Shown one piece after another: positions 33,453 through 41,920 of a DNA stretch of 64,000 nucleotides. A program made the translations under genes and the position numbers. The DNA is from Thiobacillus sp. (GTDB taxonomy: Bacteria > Pseudomonadota > Gammaproteobacteria > Burkholderiales > Thiobacillaceae): the NCBI GenBank assembly GCA_024235835.1, contig JACKLQ010000001.1:1178001-1242000 (forward strand). Reading direction: 5' to 3'. Position 1 is the stretch's first letter. Each line of letters begins with the position of its first letter. The notes beneath the pieces are model-generated. The model was not told the origin of the DNA. It did not search any database and saw nothing but the letters and a program-made list of their open reading frames with translations.

Positions 33453-34232
33453 CTACTTGCAGCCCCCCGGCTGCCCCACCTTCATCCACCACTTAAGCCA
33501 CTGATCCGCCCGCTGCCGCGCATGCCGGGTGGCAATCTTCTCCTCCGGTGACTGGTCGGCGCGGAAGTCGAAGGCCCGCCGGGCCAGGGGATAAACCTGG
33601 TACTCCACGTGAATTCCACGCTCCCACAGCGCATAGAAGGCCCGGCCGCCATTGATGCGCCGCAGCTCGAAATCCTCCTCGCCGATGAGGTAGAGGATAG
33701 GGGTGGTGATCTGCATCACCTCCGGCGCGATGCGGAAGAGCTGGTCCGGTTCCGGGGCGTTGGGGTTCTGCATGTGGCCGTAGTAGCTGACGATGGCGGC
33801 AATGTCCGGGCCCCGCCTGGCGGCCAGGCGGATGGCGTAGTAGGGCCCCCGGGACAGGGCAACGATGCCCACGGGCTGCTTGCAGGCCTCGGGCATGGCC
33901 ATGAGGTGGTCCAGGGCCTTCTCCACGTCATTCTCCGTATCGGGGTCGTGCTCGGCGGGCCAGCGTTCGATCATGCGTCCGCTCTGCCAATCCGGCGCCA
34001 CCACCAGGTAGCCCTGGGCCGCCAGCTCGGTGATGTGGCGGCGCTCATTGTCGTCGTAGCCCCGCTTGGCGTGGATGAACAGCACCGGCGGGAAGGGGCC
34101 CTTGCCCTCCGGAACGGCGATCTCCACGGGTACGTCCACGTCGCCGGACTTCAGGGTGAATTTGCGGATGTCCACGCCGGCGGCCCAGGCGGGGGCGGCC
34201 AGCAGCATCAGGGTCAACAGCAGCTTGCGCAT
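33453..34232 (-). CDS. Dienelactone hydrolase-like alpha/beta hydrolase, exported
   Basis: A 259-residue alpha/beta hydrolase with a signal peptide (KLLLTLMLLAAPAWAA). The fold is indicated by PFPPVLFIHAKRGYDDNERR, the nucleophile elbow VALSRGPYYA and the acid LIGEEDF. The nucleophile appears to be serine rather than the cysteine typical of true dienelactone hydrolases, and the elbow is not a canonical GxSxG. Substrate unknown. It lies 22 bases downstream of the OmpA-like gene on the same strand. Confidence 0.8.
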   Translation of the reverse strand: MRKLLLTLMLLAAPAWAAGVDIRKFTLKSGDVDVPVEIAVPEGKGPFPPVLFIHAKRGYDDNERRHITELAAQGYLVVAPDWQSGRMIERWPAEHDPDTENDVEKALDHLMAMPEACKQPVGIVALSRGPYYAIRLAARRGPDIAAIVSYYGHMQNPNAPEPDQLFRIAPEVMQITTPILYLIGEEDFELRRINGGRAFYALWERGIHVEYQVYPLARRAFDFRADQSPEEKIATRHARQRADQWLKWWMKVGQPGGCK

Positions 34233-34254
34233 GGTCTCTCTCCTCTCGCGGGGC

Positions 34255-35709
34255 TTACTTCAGGACCACCAGTACAACGCGGCGGTTCATGACCCGGCCT
34301 TCCCGAGTCTTGTTGTCGGCCACGGGGCGGGACTCGCCGTAGGCGGCCACCGCCAGGCGGTGCAGGGGTATGCCCGATTCCTGGTGCAGGAAGTCCCGCA
34401 CCGCCTCCGCCCGCTGGCGGGACAGGCGCAGGTTGTTTTCCGCCGGGCCGGTGTCGTCGGTGTGGCCCTGTATCTCGATGTACACCCCCTGGTTATCCGC
34501 CTTGAGCTTGTCGGCAAAAGCCAGGAGGGCCAGGCGGGCGCTCTCGCTGAGACCAGAACGCTCCAGCTGGAAGCCGATGGATTCGCTAAGCACGGTCTCC
34601 ATCAGCAGGCGGCCTTCCGCCAACTTGCCCGCGGCCCGGGCCCGCTCCAGGGCCTCCTTGGCGGTGGCGGAGATGGCGGCATCGGCTGCGTCGTTGCGAG
34701 CGAGGTGCTCGTTCATCTGAACCAGGCCCTTCTCGGCTTCATCCAGCCGGGTGTTGGCCACCTTCAGGCCCGTTTTCGCCGCGTCGATGTGGAGCCCCAT
34801 CTGGTCCAGGGCGTGGGTGTTGGCAGCAATGCGCTGGTCGGCGGCCGCCAATTGCTCATGGGCCGCTGCCGTCTTGTTGCGGACCGCATCCAGAATGGCC
34901 TCGCTTTCCTCACCCCGCTTGCCGGCGGCTGCCAGGCCTGATTCCAGCTGGCCGATGCGCAGGTTGGCGGTTTGCAGTGAAGCGGTGTTGACGTTGATGC
35001 GGCGGTGGATCTCGTCGATGAGCACGCCCACCCGGGCCAGGCGTTCCCCCGGATCCGTCGAGGCCGGGGGCTGGGTGGCGGCAGGAGCCGGGGAAGCTGG
35101 AGTTACCGAGGCCGCGACAGGTTGCGTCGCGGGCTGGGTGCCTGGTTCCATCGCCCCCAGGTGCTGCCGGGCAGTGGCCAGCTCGGCGGCCTGGGTGTCC
35201 ATGCGCTGGCTGGCGGCGTTCAGGCCCACCAGCAGGCCCGCCACGTTCTGGTTGGTGCCGGCCAGGTCAGCCTGGGTCTCGTCCAGGCGCTTTTTGAGGG
35301 CGGCCGCATCCTGCTCCACCTTGGCGATACGCCCTTCGGCGGCCTGGACCCGCTCGCCGTTGGCGTCGATACGCTGGCCGGCGGCGTTGAGTCCCATGAG
35401 CAGGCCCGCCACGTTCTGGTTGGCGGCGGCCAGGTCCGACTGGGTAGCTTCCAGCCGCGTGTTCAACGAAGCGGCGTCCTGTTCAGCTCTGACAAGCCGT
35501 CCTTCCGTGGCCTGGATGCGGGAGACGTTGGCATCGATGCGCCGGTCCGCCTGGCCCACCAGGCCTTCAAGCCCGGCAATGCGCTTGTGCACCGCATCCA
35601 TCTCCTTTTGCACGAATTCCTTGGTGGCGCAGCCCGAAAGCCCCGATACGCTCAGGGCCACCAGGGCGGGCAACAGCAACAGGCGGCTTGGGGGCAAAGC
35701 GGCACGCAT
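34255..35709 (-). CDS. OmpA-family lipoprotein with long coiled coil
   Basis: A 484-residue envelope protein. The N-terminus is a lipoprotein signal (VALSVSGLSGC). A long alpha-helical, alanine/glutamine-rich region with internal repeats follows (ATQSDLAAANQNVAGLLMG and ETQADLAGTNQNVAGLLVG). The C-terminal ~110 residues are an OmpA peptidoglycan-binding domain (IEIQGHTDDTGPAENNLRLS). It probably tethers the outer membrane to peptidoglycan. The ATG at 35709 is preceded by GAGGAGA. Confidence 0.88.
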   Translation of the reverse strand: MRAALPPSRLLLLPALVALSVSGLSGCATKEFVQKEMDAVHKRIAGLEGLVGQADRRIDANVSRIQATEGRLVRAEQDAASLNTRLEATQSDLAAANQNVAGLLMGLNAAGQRIDANGERVQAAEGRIAKVEQDAAALKKRLDETQADLAGTNQNVAGLLVGLNAASQRMDTQAAELATARQHLGAMEPGTQPATQPVAASVTPASPAPAATQPPASTDPGERLARVGVLIDEIHRRINVNTASLQTANLRIGQLESGLAAAGKRGEESEAILDAVRNKTAAAHEQLAAADQRIAANTHALDQMGLHIDAAKTGLKVANTRLDEAEKGLVQMNEHLARNDAADAAISATAKEALERARAAGKLAEGRLLMETVLSESIGFQLERSGLSESARLALLAFADKLKADNQGVYIEIQGHTDDTGPAENNLRLSRQRAEAVRDFLHQESGIPLHRLAVAAYGESRPVADNKTREGRVMNRRVVLVVLK

Positions 35710-35806
35710 ATCGTTGGTCTCCTCTTGTATTGTCGACGCGAACCCGAAGCATAGGCCAGAAGCCGGGGCGGGCGCGATAATGGCCTCCACGCCCCCCGGC
35801 CATGCC

Positions 35807-36205
35807 ATGAAGAAGATCATCGCCACACCCTGCCCCTGCGGTTCCGGCAAGCCCTACCGGGATTGTTGCGGCCCGTGCCATGACGGCAGCCGCCCCGCCC
35901 CGGACGCCGAGGCCCTCATGCGCAGCCGCTATGCCGCCTACGTGCTGGGTGACGCCGACTACCTGCTGGCCACCTGGCACCCCCGCACCCGTCCCCCGCG
36001 CCTGGATCTGGACGAGGAACCGGTGCCCCGCTGGCTGGGCCTGGCGGTCAAGGGCCACCTGGGCCTGGGGCCGGAAGAAGCCCGGGTGGAGTTCGTGGCC
36101 CGCTACAAGATCGACGGCCGGGCCCACCGCCTCCATGAAACCAGCCGGTTCCTGAAGAAGAACGGGCGCTGGTACTACGTGGATGGAGACCTGCACGAAG
36201 GCTGA
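35807..36205 (+). CDS. ychJ: YchJ family protein with SEC-C zinc motif
   Basis: A 132-residue protein. The N-terminus (PCPCGSGKPYRDCCG) is an SEC-C metal-binding motif and the rest (ALMRSRYAAYVLGDADYLLA; FLKKNGRWYYVDGD) is the NTF2-like YchJ domain. Function is not established. An in-frame ATG at 35780 would add 9 residues; 35807 matches relatives better. Confidence 0.88.
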   Translation: MKKIIATPCPCGSGKPYRDCCGPCHDGSRPAPDAEALMRSRYAAYVLGDADYLLATWHPRTRPPRLDLDEEPVPRWLGLAVKGHLGLGPEEARVEFVARYKIDGRAHRLHETSRFLKKNGRWYYVDGDLHEG

Positions 36206-36298
36206 ACGCCCCCTGTGCCGGCCGGGTGCCTTGAAATTGTCTATCTTTGAAAGTGCCGCGGGAATTCGCAGGCATCTGATTAATAAAGGAGAGAGACC

Positions 36299-36592
36299 AT
36301 GAGCACCTACGCCGAGAGCGACGGCGCAATTCAGGTTGAGCGTCGCACGCATCCCCACCTTCGAGCCGTTTACAGCGATGCCCGCATTCGCATCGACCAC
36401 TTTTTCCATGATTCAAGCAACTGGGCGGGCACCCCCATCGACTACCTGGCACTGCGGGTGGTGCACGAGGCCTACCCGGACCTGAGCACCCAGGACGTTC
36501 GCACCCTGGTGGCCGCCATTGAGCGACGCTATGAACAGGAACAGCGGCAGGATCAGGATCACGTCCAGCAGTTGGCCACCCAGTCCCGCTGA
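36299..36592 (+). CDS. Small cytoplasmic protein of unknown function
   Basis: A 97-residue hydrophilic protein with a glutamine-rich C-terminus (RRYEQEQRQDQDHVQQLATQ). AAGGAGAGAG just before the ATG is a strong ribosome binding site, which supports translation. No family recognised. Confidence 0.65.
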   Translation: MSTYAESDGAIQVERRTHPHLRAVYSDARIRIDHFFHDSSNWAGTPIDYLALRVVHEAYPDLSTQDVRTLVAAIERRYEQEQRQDQDHVQQLATQSR

Positions 36593-36671
36593 AAGGCGGC
36601 TTGTCAGGACAGTGACCGGGCACGCGGGTCGGCCGGGGTAAGATGATGCTTTGCCACCCTTACGACGCCCC

Positions 36672-37055
36672 ATGGATTACCTGATCGTCCGCACCGTCCA
36701 CATCACCACTGTCCATGTCAGCCTGGCCCTGTTCCTGTTGCGGGGCTTCTGGATGCTGCTGGAGTCACCCCGACTACAGGACAGGTGGGTACGCACTCTG
36801 CCCCATGTCAACGACACCCTGCTGCTGGTGGCGGCCATCGCCATGCTGGTAGTGGCCAGCCTGAACCCCCTGGAACAGCCCTGGATCATGGCCAAGATCA
36901 TTGGCCTGCTGGCCTACATCGGCATGGGCACCATGGCCCTCAAGCGGGGCCGCACCAAGGCTCTCCGCATCAAGGCCCTGGTAGCCGCGGTGGGCATCTA
37001 CGCCTACATCGTCGCCGTGGCGGTGACCAAGCAGGTGCTGCCCGGGTTGGCCTGA
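36672..37055 (+). CDS. sirB2: SirB2 family membrane protein
   Basis: A 127-residue inner-membrane protein of the SirB2 (invasion gene expression up-regulator-like) family with four hydrophobic segments (YLIVRTVHITTVHVSLALFL; DTLLLVAAIAMLVVAS; MAKIIGLLAYIGMGTMAL; VGIYAYIVAVAVTK). The ATG at 36672 fits the family. Its TGA overlaps the ATG of the next gene (TGATG), implying coupling. Function unclear. Confidence 0.85.
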   Translation: MDYLIVRTVHITTVHVSLALFLLRGFWMLLESPRLQDRWVRTLPHVNDTLLLVAAIAMLVVASLNPLEQPWIMAKIIGLLAYIGMGTMALKRGRTKALRIKALVAAVGIYAYIVAVAVTKQVLPGLA

Positions 37056-38227
37056 TGAAGTCAGCCCTGCCCCAGTTGGAAGCCCAGCGGGAAAGGCTGG
37101 TGGCCCTGCGCCACGATCTCCACGCCCATCCGGAGCTGGCTTACGACGAGCATCGCACCGGCGAGCGGGTGACGGAATTCCTGCTGCAATGCGGCATCGA
37201 GGTGCATCGCGGCCTGGCGGGCACCGGCGTGGTTGGGGTGCTGAAGCAGGGCGACAGTGCCCGCATGATCGGCCTGCGGGCCGACATGGACGCCCTGCCC
37301 GTGCTGGAACGGAATACCTTCCCCCATCGCTCCCGCCACGAGGGCCGCATGCACGCCTGCGGCCACGACGGCCACACCGCCATGCTGCTTGGGGCAGCCC
37401 AGCACCTGGCGGCCACCCGCCGCTTCAACGGCACCGTGGTGTTCATTTTCCAGCCCGCCGAGGAAACGGACGGGGGCGCCCGGGTGATGATCGAGCAGGG
37501 CCTGTTCGAGCGTTTCCCCGTGGAATCCGTGTACGGCATGCACAACTGGCCCGGCCTGCCGGCGGGCCAGTTCGCCGTGCACAAGGGCCCGGTCATGGCC
37601 TGCGCCGACCAGTTCGACATCCTCATCAAGGGCCACGGCGCCCACGCCGCCATGCCCCACCAGGGCAAGGACCCCCTGCTGGCGGGCGCCGCCCTGGTGC
37701 AGGCCCTGCAGGGCATCGTCAGCCGCGGCCTGGACCCCCTGGACCCGGCGGTGCTGTCGGTGACCCGCTTCTTCGCCGGCGGCGAGGCCTACAACGTGAT
37801 CCCTGCCGAGGTGACCATCGGCGGCACGGTGCGGGCCTTCCGGCCGGAGGTGCGGGACAGCATCGAGGCGGCCATGGAGCGCCTGTGCGCGGGCATCGCC
37901 ACCGCCCACGGGGTCCAGGCCAGCCTCACCTACCGGCGTGGCTACCCCCCCACGGTGAACACCGTGGCCGAGGCCGAATCCTGCCAGAAGGTGCTCACGG
38001 CGCTGGTGGGGGCCGACCACGTGCGCGACGACATGAACCCCTCCATGGGGGCCGAGGACTTCGCCTACATGCTGCGGGAGAAGCCGGGCTGCTACGTGTG
38101 GATCGGCAACGGCCTGGCGGAAGGGGGCTGCATGCTGCACAACCCCCACTACGACTTCAACGACCAGGTGCTGACCCTGGGCGCCAGCTACTGGGTGCGC
38201 CTGGCTGAGGCGTTGCTCTCCGAGTAA
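37055..38227 (+). CDS. M20 family amidohydrolase (hippurate hydrolase-like)
   Basis: A 390-residue metallo-hydrolase of the M20D group, which removes N-acyl groups from amino acids. Visible motifs: LRHDLHAHPELAYDEHRTGE, GLRADMDALPV, MHACGHDGHTAMLLGAA (zinc ligands), and FQPAEETDGGA. The specific substrate cannot be told. The last 40 bases overlap the 3' end of the HD-GYP gene on the opposite strand. Confidence 0.93.
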   Translation: MKSALPQLEAQRERLVALRHDLHAHPELAYDEHRTGERVTEFLLQCGIEVHRGLAGTGVVGVLKQGDSARMIGLRADMDALPVLERNTFPHRSRHEGRMHACGHDGHTAMLLGAAQHLAATRRFNGTVVFIFQPAEETDGGARVMIEQGLFERFPVESVYGMHNWPGLPAGQFAVHKGPVMACADQFDILIKGHGAHAAMPHQGKDPLLAGAALVQALQGIVSRGLDPLDPAVLSVTRFFAGGEAYNVIPAEVTIGGTVRAFRPEVRDSIEAAMERLCAGIATAHGVQASLTYRRGYPPTVNTVAEAESCQKVLTALVGADHVRDDMNPSMGAEDFAYMLREKPGCYVWIGNGLAEGGCMLHNPHYDFNDQVLTLGASYWVRLAEALLSE

Positions 38228-39465
38228 TAGCTCACGCGGGAGCGAGGCTCCAGGTAGTCGAACACTTCCTTGGACAGTTCCCTCGGGCGCAGGGTCTTTT
38301 CCACCGAAAGGTCCGGGTCTTCCGACAAGTCCAGCCAGATGGCTTCCTCCTTGGGCACGTCCGGGTCGTAGATCAGCAGGGAGGGATGCAGCAGCTTGCC
38401 CGGGTTCACGCTCATCACCAGGCCGACGGTGCCGTCGTTGAGCTGCACCACGCTGCCCGGTGGATAAACCCCCATGCTGCGGATGAAGTGCTGCATCAGC
38501 ACCGGGTCATACTTGCCGTTTTCCCGCCGGAACATGTGGGAGATGGCCTCCGCGGGGGTCATGGAATCGGCCAGGTTGGCGCGGTTGCAGTAGTTGTCGA
38601 AGGTGTTGGCGATGCAGGCGATACGGGCGAAGCGGCCGACGCGGTCACCCTTGAGCTTGCCCGGAAAACCCGTGCCGTCCAGCAGTTCGTGGTGCATGGC
38701 GATGACTTCCAGGGCCCCCGCCGTCATCTCCGGCAGGGGACGGGCCATCTCCACGCCGTAGAGCACGTGCTGCTGGTAGAAATTCCGTTCCGCGTTCGTC
38801 CAGGGGGACTTCTTCAGCAGGATCTGGCTGGGCACCTTTTCCTTGCCCATGTCGTGCAACAGGGTGCCCATGCCCAGGGAATGCATCTCCTCCGGGCTGA
38901 ACTCCGCCTCCTTGCCCAGGATGAGGGCCAGCATGGTGACGTTGAGGGCATGGTAGTAGGCGTTCTCGTCCCCCATCTTGGCGTTCATCAGGTGCAGCAC
39001 CACGTCCTTCTCGTCCAGCAGGGAATCCACCATGTCAGTCACCAGGGCCTGGGCCTGGGCGATGGACTCGGCGGGGCGGGAGAACAGGTTGCGCAGCATG
39101 GATTTGACGGTGCCCACGCCGGTGTTGAACTTCTTCTCGCACCGCCCCAGGGCTTCCCGCTGCCGGGTCAGCTTCTCGCGCCGCTCCTTCTTGGCCTGCC
39201 ACATGGCCGCCATTTCCGGATCCGGTTCCTGGGCAGGGGGTGGGGGCGGTGCGTCCATCCTGGCCGGCGGCAGGGGCGGCAGGTCGCTCTTCTCCCGCAC
39301 GTAGATCACATGCTGGATACCCAGGGCGCGCAGGGTATGGAGCTGTTTTTCGTTGCGGATCTTGAAGCTGTTGAAGAGGAAGGGGTGATCCATCCACTCC
39401 TCCAGGCGGATGTACAGGCCCACCCGGACCTGGTCGATGCTGATGCGTTGTTCCAATTCGCTCAT
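38188..39465 (-). CDS. HD-GYP domain phosphodiesterase (c-di-GMP)
   Basis: A 425-residue protein with a DUF3391 N-terminal domain (residues ~5-110) and an HD-GYP domain with HDMGKEKVPSQIL and HHELLDGTGFPGKLKG. HD-GYP proteins hydrolyse c-di-GMP, so it opposes the GGDEF part of the protein at 17198. No membrane segment is seen. The ATG at 39465 diverges from msrA with 78 bases between them. Confidence 0.92.
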   Translation of the reverse strand: MSELEQRISIDQVRVGLYIRLEEWMDHPFLFNSFKIRNEKQLHTLRALGIQHVIYVREKSDLPPLPPARMDAPPPPPAQEPDPEMAAMWQAKKERREKLTRQREALGRCEKKFNTGVGTVKSMLRNLFSRPAESIAQAQALVTDMVDSLLDEKDVVLHLMNAKMGDENAYYHALNVTMLALILGKEAEFSPEEMHSLGMGTLLHDMGKEKVPSQILLKKSPWTNAERNFYQQHVLYGVEMARPLPEMTAGALEVIAMHHELLDGTGFPGKLKGDRVGRFARIACIANTFDNYCNRANLADSMTPAEAISHMFRRENGKYDPVLMQHFIRSMGVYPPGSVVQLNDGTVGLVMSVNPGKLLHPSLLIYDPDVPKEEAIWLDLSEDPDLSVEKTLRPRELSKEVFDYLEPRSRVSYYSESNASARRTQ

Positions 39466-39542
39466 GTGTGAAACGATTTGTCTTCGTATGCCGTCAATAT
39501 CGTCGTGTATGGGCGGAACTGAATAGCCCGAGAGGAGAGTAT

Positions 39543-40088
39543 ATGACGACCGAAACCGCCACACTGGCCGGGGGCTGCTTCTGGTGCCTGGAGAGCGCCT
39601 TCAACCGCTTGCGGGGCGTGGAGAGCGCCGTGTCAGGCTACATGGGCGGCCGGGTGGAGCAGCCCACCTACAAGCAGATCTGCGGCGGCGACACCGGCCA
39701 TGCCGAGGTGGTGCAGGTGCGTTTCGACCCGGACGTGATCGGCTACGACGACCTGCTGCAGGTGTTCTTCGCCCTGCATGATCCCACCACCCTGAACCGC
39801 CAGGGCAACGACGTGGGCACCCAATATCGCTCCGCCATCTTCTTCCACGACCCGGCACAGGAAGCGAAAGCCCGGGCCATGATCGCGCAACTAACGGCGG
39901 AACAGGTCTTCCCGAACCCCATCGTCACCGAGGTCACCCCGGCCCCGACCTTCTGGCCGGCAGAGGAATACCACCAGGGCTACGCGGACCAGAACCCCGC
40001 CCAGCCCTACTGCATGTTCGTGGTGGCCCCCAAGCTGGCGAAGTTCAGGGCCAGGTTCGCGGCGCGACTGAAACCGGAATGTTCCTGA
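39543..40088 (+). CDS. msrA: Peptide methionine-S-sulfoxide reductase MsrA
   Basis: A 181-residue MsrA. The catalytic motif GCFWCLESAF and the conserved GYMGG, GDTGHAEVVQV, and EEYHQGYADQNP segments are all present. It repairs the S epimer of methionine sulfoxide. AGAGGAGA lies 6 bases before the ATG. Confidence 0.96.
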   Translation: MTTETATLAGGCFWCLESAFNRLRGVESAVSGYMGGRVEQPTYKQICGGDTGHAEVVQVRFDPDVIGYDDLLQVFFALHDPTTLNRQGNDVGTQYRSAIFFHDPAQEAKARAMIAQLTAEQVFPNPIVTEVTPAPTFWPAEEYHQGYADQNPAQPYCMFVVAPKLAKFRARFAARLKPECS

Positions 40089-40230
40089 CGGCTTGCTGAG
40101 CCTGGCGACCTGGGAAACCCGCTCCGCAGGTTGGCGGAAGCCTGGTCTTTGTCGCCCTTGGGGCCATGCCCACCCCCGGCCTGGTGAACTATCCGGGCTA
40201 AGATGGCCCTTTCGGTTTTCCGGAGCCGCC

Positions 40231-40674
40231 ATGGAACGCTTCACCATCTCCCTCGACGACCACCTAGCCCGCGAGTTCGACGCCTTCATCGGCGCCAAGA
40301 GCTATGCCAACCGTTCCGAGGCCGTGCGGGACCTGATCCGTCATGCCCTGGAATCCCGCCGGCTCTACACCCAGGCGGCCCCCCACTGCGTCGCCAGCCT
40401 CTCCTACGTCTACAACCATCATGAGCGGCAGCTTTCGGAGCGGCTGACCGAGGCCCAGCATCATCACCACGACCTGGTGGTGTCCACCATGCACGTCCAC
40501 CTGGACCACGACAACTGCCTGGAAACCCTCATCCTGCGGGGGCCCACCCTGGAGGTCCGCCGCTTTGCCGAGCAGATCAAGGCAGAGCGGGGCGTGCGCC
40601 ACGGCCAGCTGAACGCCATTCCCGTGGACGCCGAAGCGGTCCACTCCCACGTCCACAGCCGGCCCAAGAGCTGA
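40231..40674 (+). CDS. nikR: Nickel-responsive regulator NikR
   Basis: A 147-residue ribbon-helix-helix repressor. The N-terminus (MERFTISLDDHLAREFD ... RSEAVRDLIR) is the DNA-binding domain. The C-terminal ACT-type domain has the nickel ligands in HHHHDLVVSTMHVHLDHDNC (His, His, His, Cys) as in E. coli NikR. It lies 117 bases upstream of a nickel uptake operon transcribed in the same direction, which it presumably represses when nickel is abundant. Confidence 0.95.
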   Translation: MERFTISLDDHLAREFDAFIGAKSYANRSEAVRDLIRHALESRRLYTQAAPHCVASLSYVYNHHERQLSERLTEAQHHHHDLVVSTMHVHLDHDNCLETLILRGPTLEVRRFAEQIKAERGVRHGQLNAIPVDAEAVHSHVHSRPKS

Positions 40675-40719
40675 TGCACCAGTTCCCCGACCATGCGGGG
40701 GACCCGAAGCTCGGCCATA

Positions 40720-40790
40720 AGTAAGATGAATTATTTTTTGTTCATATTTCCTATCTATACTTCGGGCATTCGAATGCCTGAGCCCCCGCC
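40720..40790 (+). promoter_or_regulatory. AT-rich promoter/operator region of the nickel operon
   Basis: A sharply AT-rich stretch in otherwise GC-rich DNA. It contains TATACT (40756-40761), a possible -10 box; a -35 box is not clear. It also contains a perfect 14-base palindrome, GGCATTCGAATGCC (40765-40778), between this and the first gene, and an inverted pair ATGAA (40726-40730) / TTCAT (40741-40745). One of these is a candidate NikR operator; neither matches the E. coli GTATGA-N16-TCATAC site. Confidence 0.5.
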
Positions 40791-41492
40791 GTGCGTCGCA
40801 TCACCGCCCCAATCTGCCTCGCTCTCCTGTTCTTCGCCGCCCACGCCCATGCCCACGACCTCTGGGTGGAACGGCAGGACACTCTCCATATCCTGCAATA
40901 CGGCCATGAGGGTTCCGGCCATGAAGGCGCGAAGAAGCTGGAATACAAGCCGGAACTGCTCAAGGACGCGGCCTGCTATGGTAACGACGGCAGGGAAATC
41001 CGGGCGGAAATAGGCCGCGGCTACCCAATCACATTGAAAGGGAGCTGCGCGGCGAGTTGGTTCCTCACCTCCTCCGGCTACTGGAGCAAGACCCCCTACG
41101 GCACGAAGAACCTGCCCAAGACCGAAGCGGGCACCGTCATCGACAGCTGGCTGTCGGTGGAATCGGTGAAGCGACTGGACGACTGGAGCAGCCTCCTGGC
41201 CCGGCCCCTGACCCAGGAATTGGAGATCGTGCCCTTGATCGACCCCCTGCGTCTCAAGCCCGGCGACAAGCTGCGCCTCAAGGTCACCCTGGGCGGCCAG
41301 CCGGCGGCAGGCGCAACCGTGGCCTATTTCGGCCATCCCCGGGGCGTGAGCGGGCCGGACGGCCAGGTCAACGTGCGCCTTCAGAACTTGGGCGTCCAGC
41401 TCATCCAGGCCAGCCTGGAAACACCCCTTAAAGACGGCAAGGCGGACAGGCTCATCCAGTCCACGGCCCTGCAGTTCGAGATCGCACCATGA
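40791..41492 (+). CDS. DUF4198 periplasmic protein of the nickel uptake operon
   Basis: A 233-residue exported protein (signal peptide ending HAHAHDLW) of the DUF4198/NikM-accessory type. It begins the operon at a GTG codon with only a weak ribosome binding site. After the signal peptide, histidines of AHDLWVE may bind metal, as in related nickel carriers. The C-terminal half (LKPGDKLRLKVTLGGQPAAG) resembles an Ig-like domain. Its stop overlaps the next start by 4 bases. Confidence 0.8.
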   Translation: MRRITAPICLALLFFAAHAHAHDLWVERQDTLHILQYGHEGSGHEGAKKLEYKPELLKDAACYGNDGREIRAEIGRGYPITLKGSCAASWFLTSSGYWSKTPYGTKNLPKTEAGTVIDSWLSVESVKRLDDWSSLLARPLTQELEIVPLIDPLRLKPGDKLRLKVTLGGQPAAGATVAYFGHPRGVSGPDGQVNVRLQNLGVQLIQASLETPLKDGKADRLIQSTALQFEIAP

Positions 41493-41920
41493 GCCGTCTC
41501 GCCGGCTTCCTGCTGGCATGGCTGGCTTGGGCCCCCGTGGCCCAGGCCCATGACCTGCAATACACCGTCACCGGCGGCCAGGCCGTGGTGGTGAAGCTGT
41601 TCTACGCCGACAACACCGCCTTCTCCTTCGAAGGCTACGAGATCTACCCCGAGGGCGAGAAACTGCCCGTGCAGGTGGGCCGCACGGATGCCCGGGGACG
41701 CATCGCCTTCCTGCCGGACAAGGCCGGGACATGGCGCATCAAGACCATCTCCGAGGACGGCCACGGCCTGGATGTCACCCTGGCCACGGATGCGGCCGCG
41801 AACCTGGCCGGCAGCGACAAGCCCTTCTACGAACGCTACGGCCGCATCGTGGTGGGCGTGGCCCTGATCCTGGGCCTGTTCGGCTTCGTCAGTCTCTACG
41901 CGAGGCGGAAAAAGCCATGA
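41489..41920 (+). CDS. NikL-like accessory protein of the nickel ECF transporter
   Basis: A 143-residue protein with a signal peptide (FLLAWLAWAPVAQA), a periplasmic beta domain (GYEIYPEGEKLPVQVG; DARGRIAFLPDKAGTW) and one C-terminal transmembrane helix (VVGVALILGLFGFVSL). This arrangement is that of NikL/CbiN-like subunits, which assist metal loading of the CbiM-type membrane component. Overlaps both neighbours by 4 bases (ATGA), so it is co-translated. Confidence 0.75.
   Translation: MSRLAGFLLAWLAWAPVAQAHDLQYTVTGGQAVVVKLFYADNTAFSFEGYEIYPEGEKLPVQVGRTDARGRIAFLPDKAGTWRIKTISEDGHGLDVTLATDAAANLAGSDKPFYERYGRIVVGVALILGLFGFVSLYARRKKP

Noticed and set aside
34751..35780. A plus-strand frame extending upstream of the YchJ protein
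   Set aside because: This part lies antisense to the OmpA-like lipoprotein; only the segment from 35807 matches YchJ.
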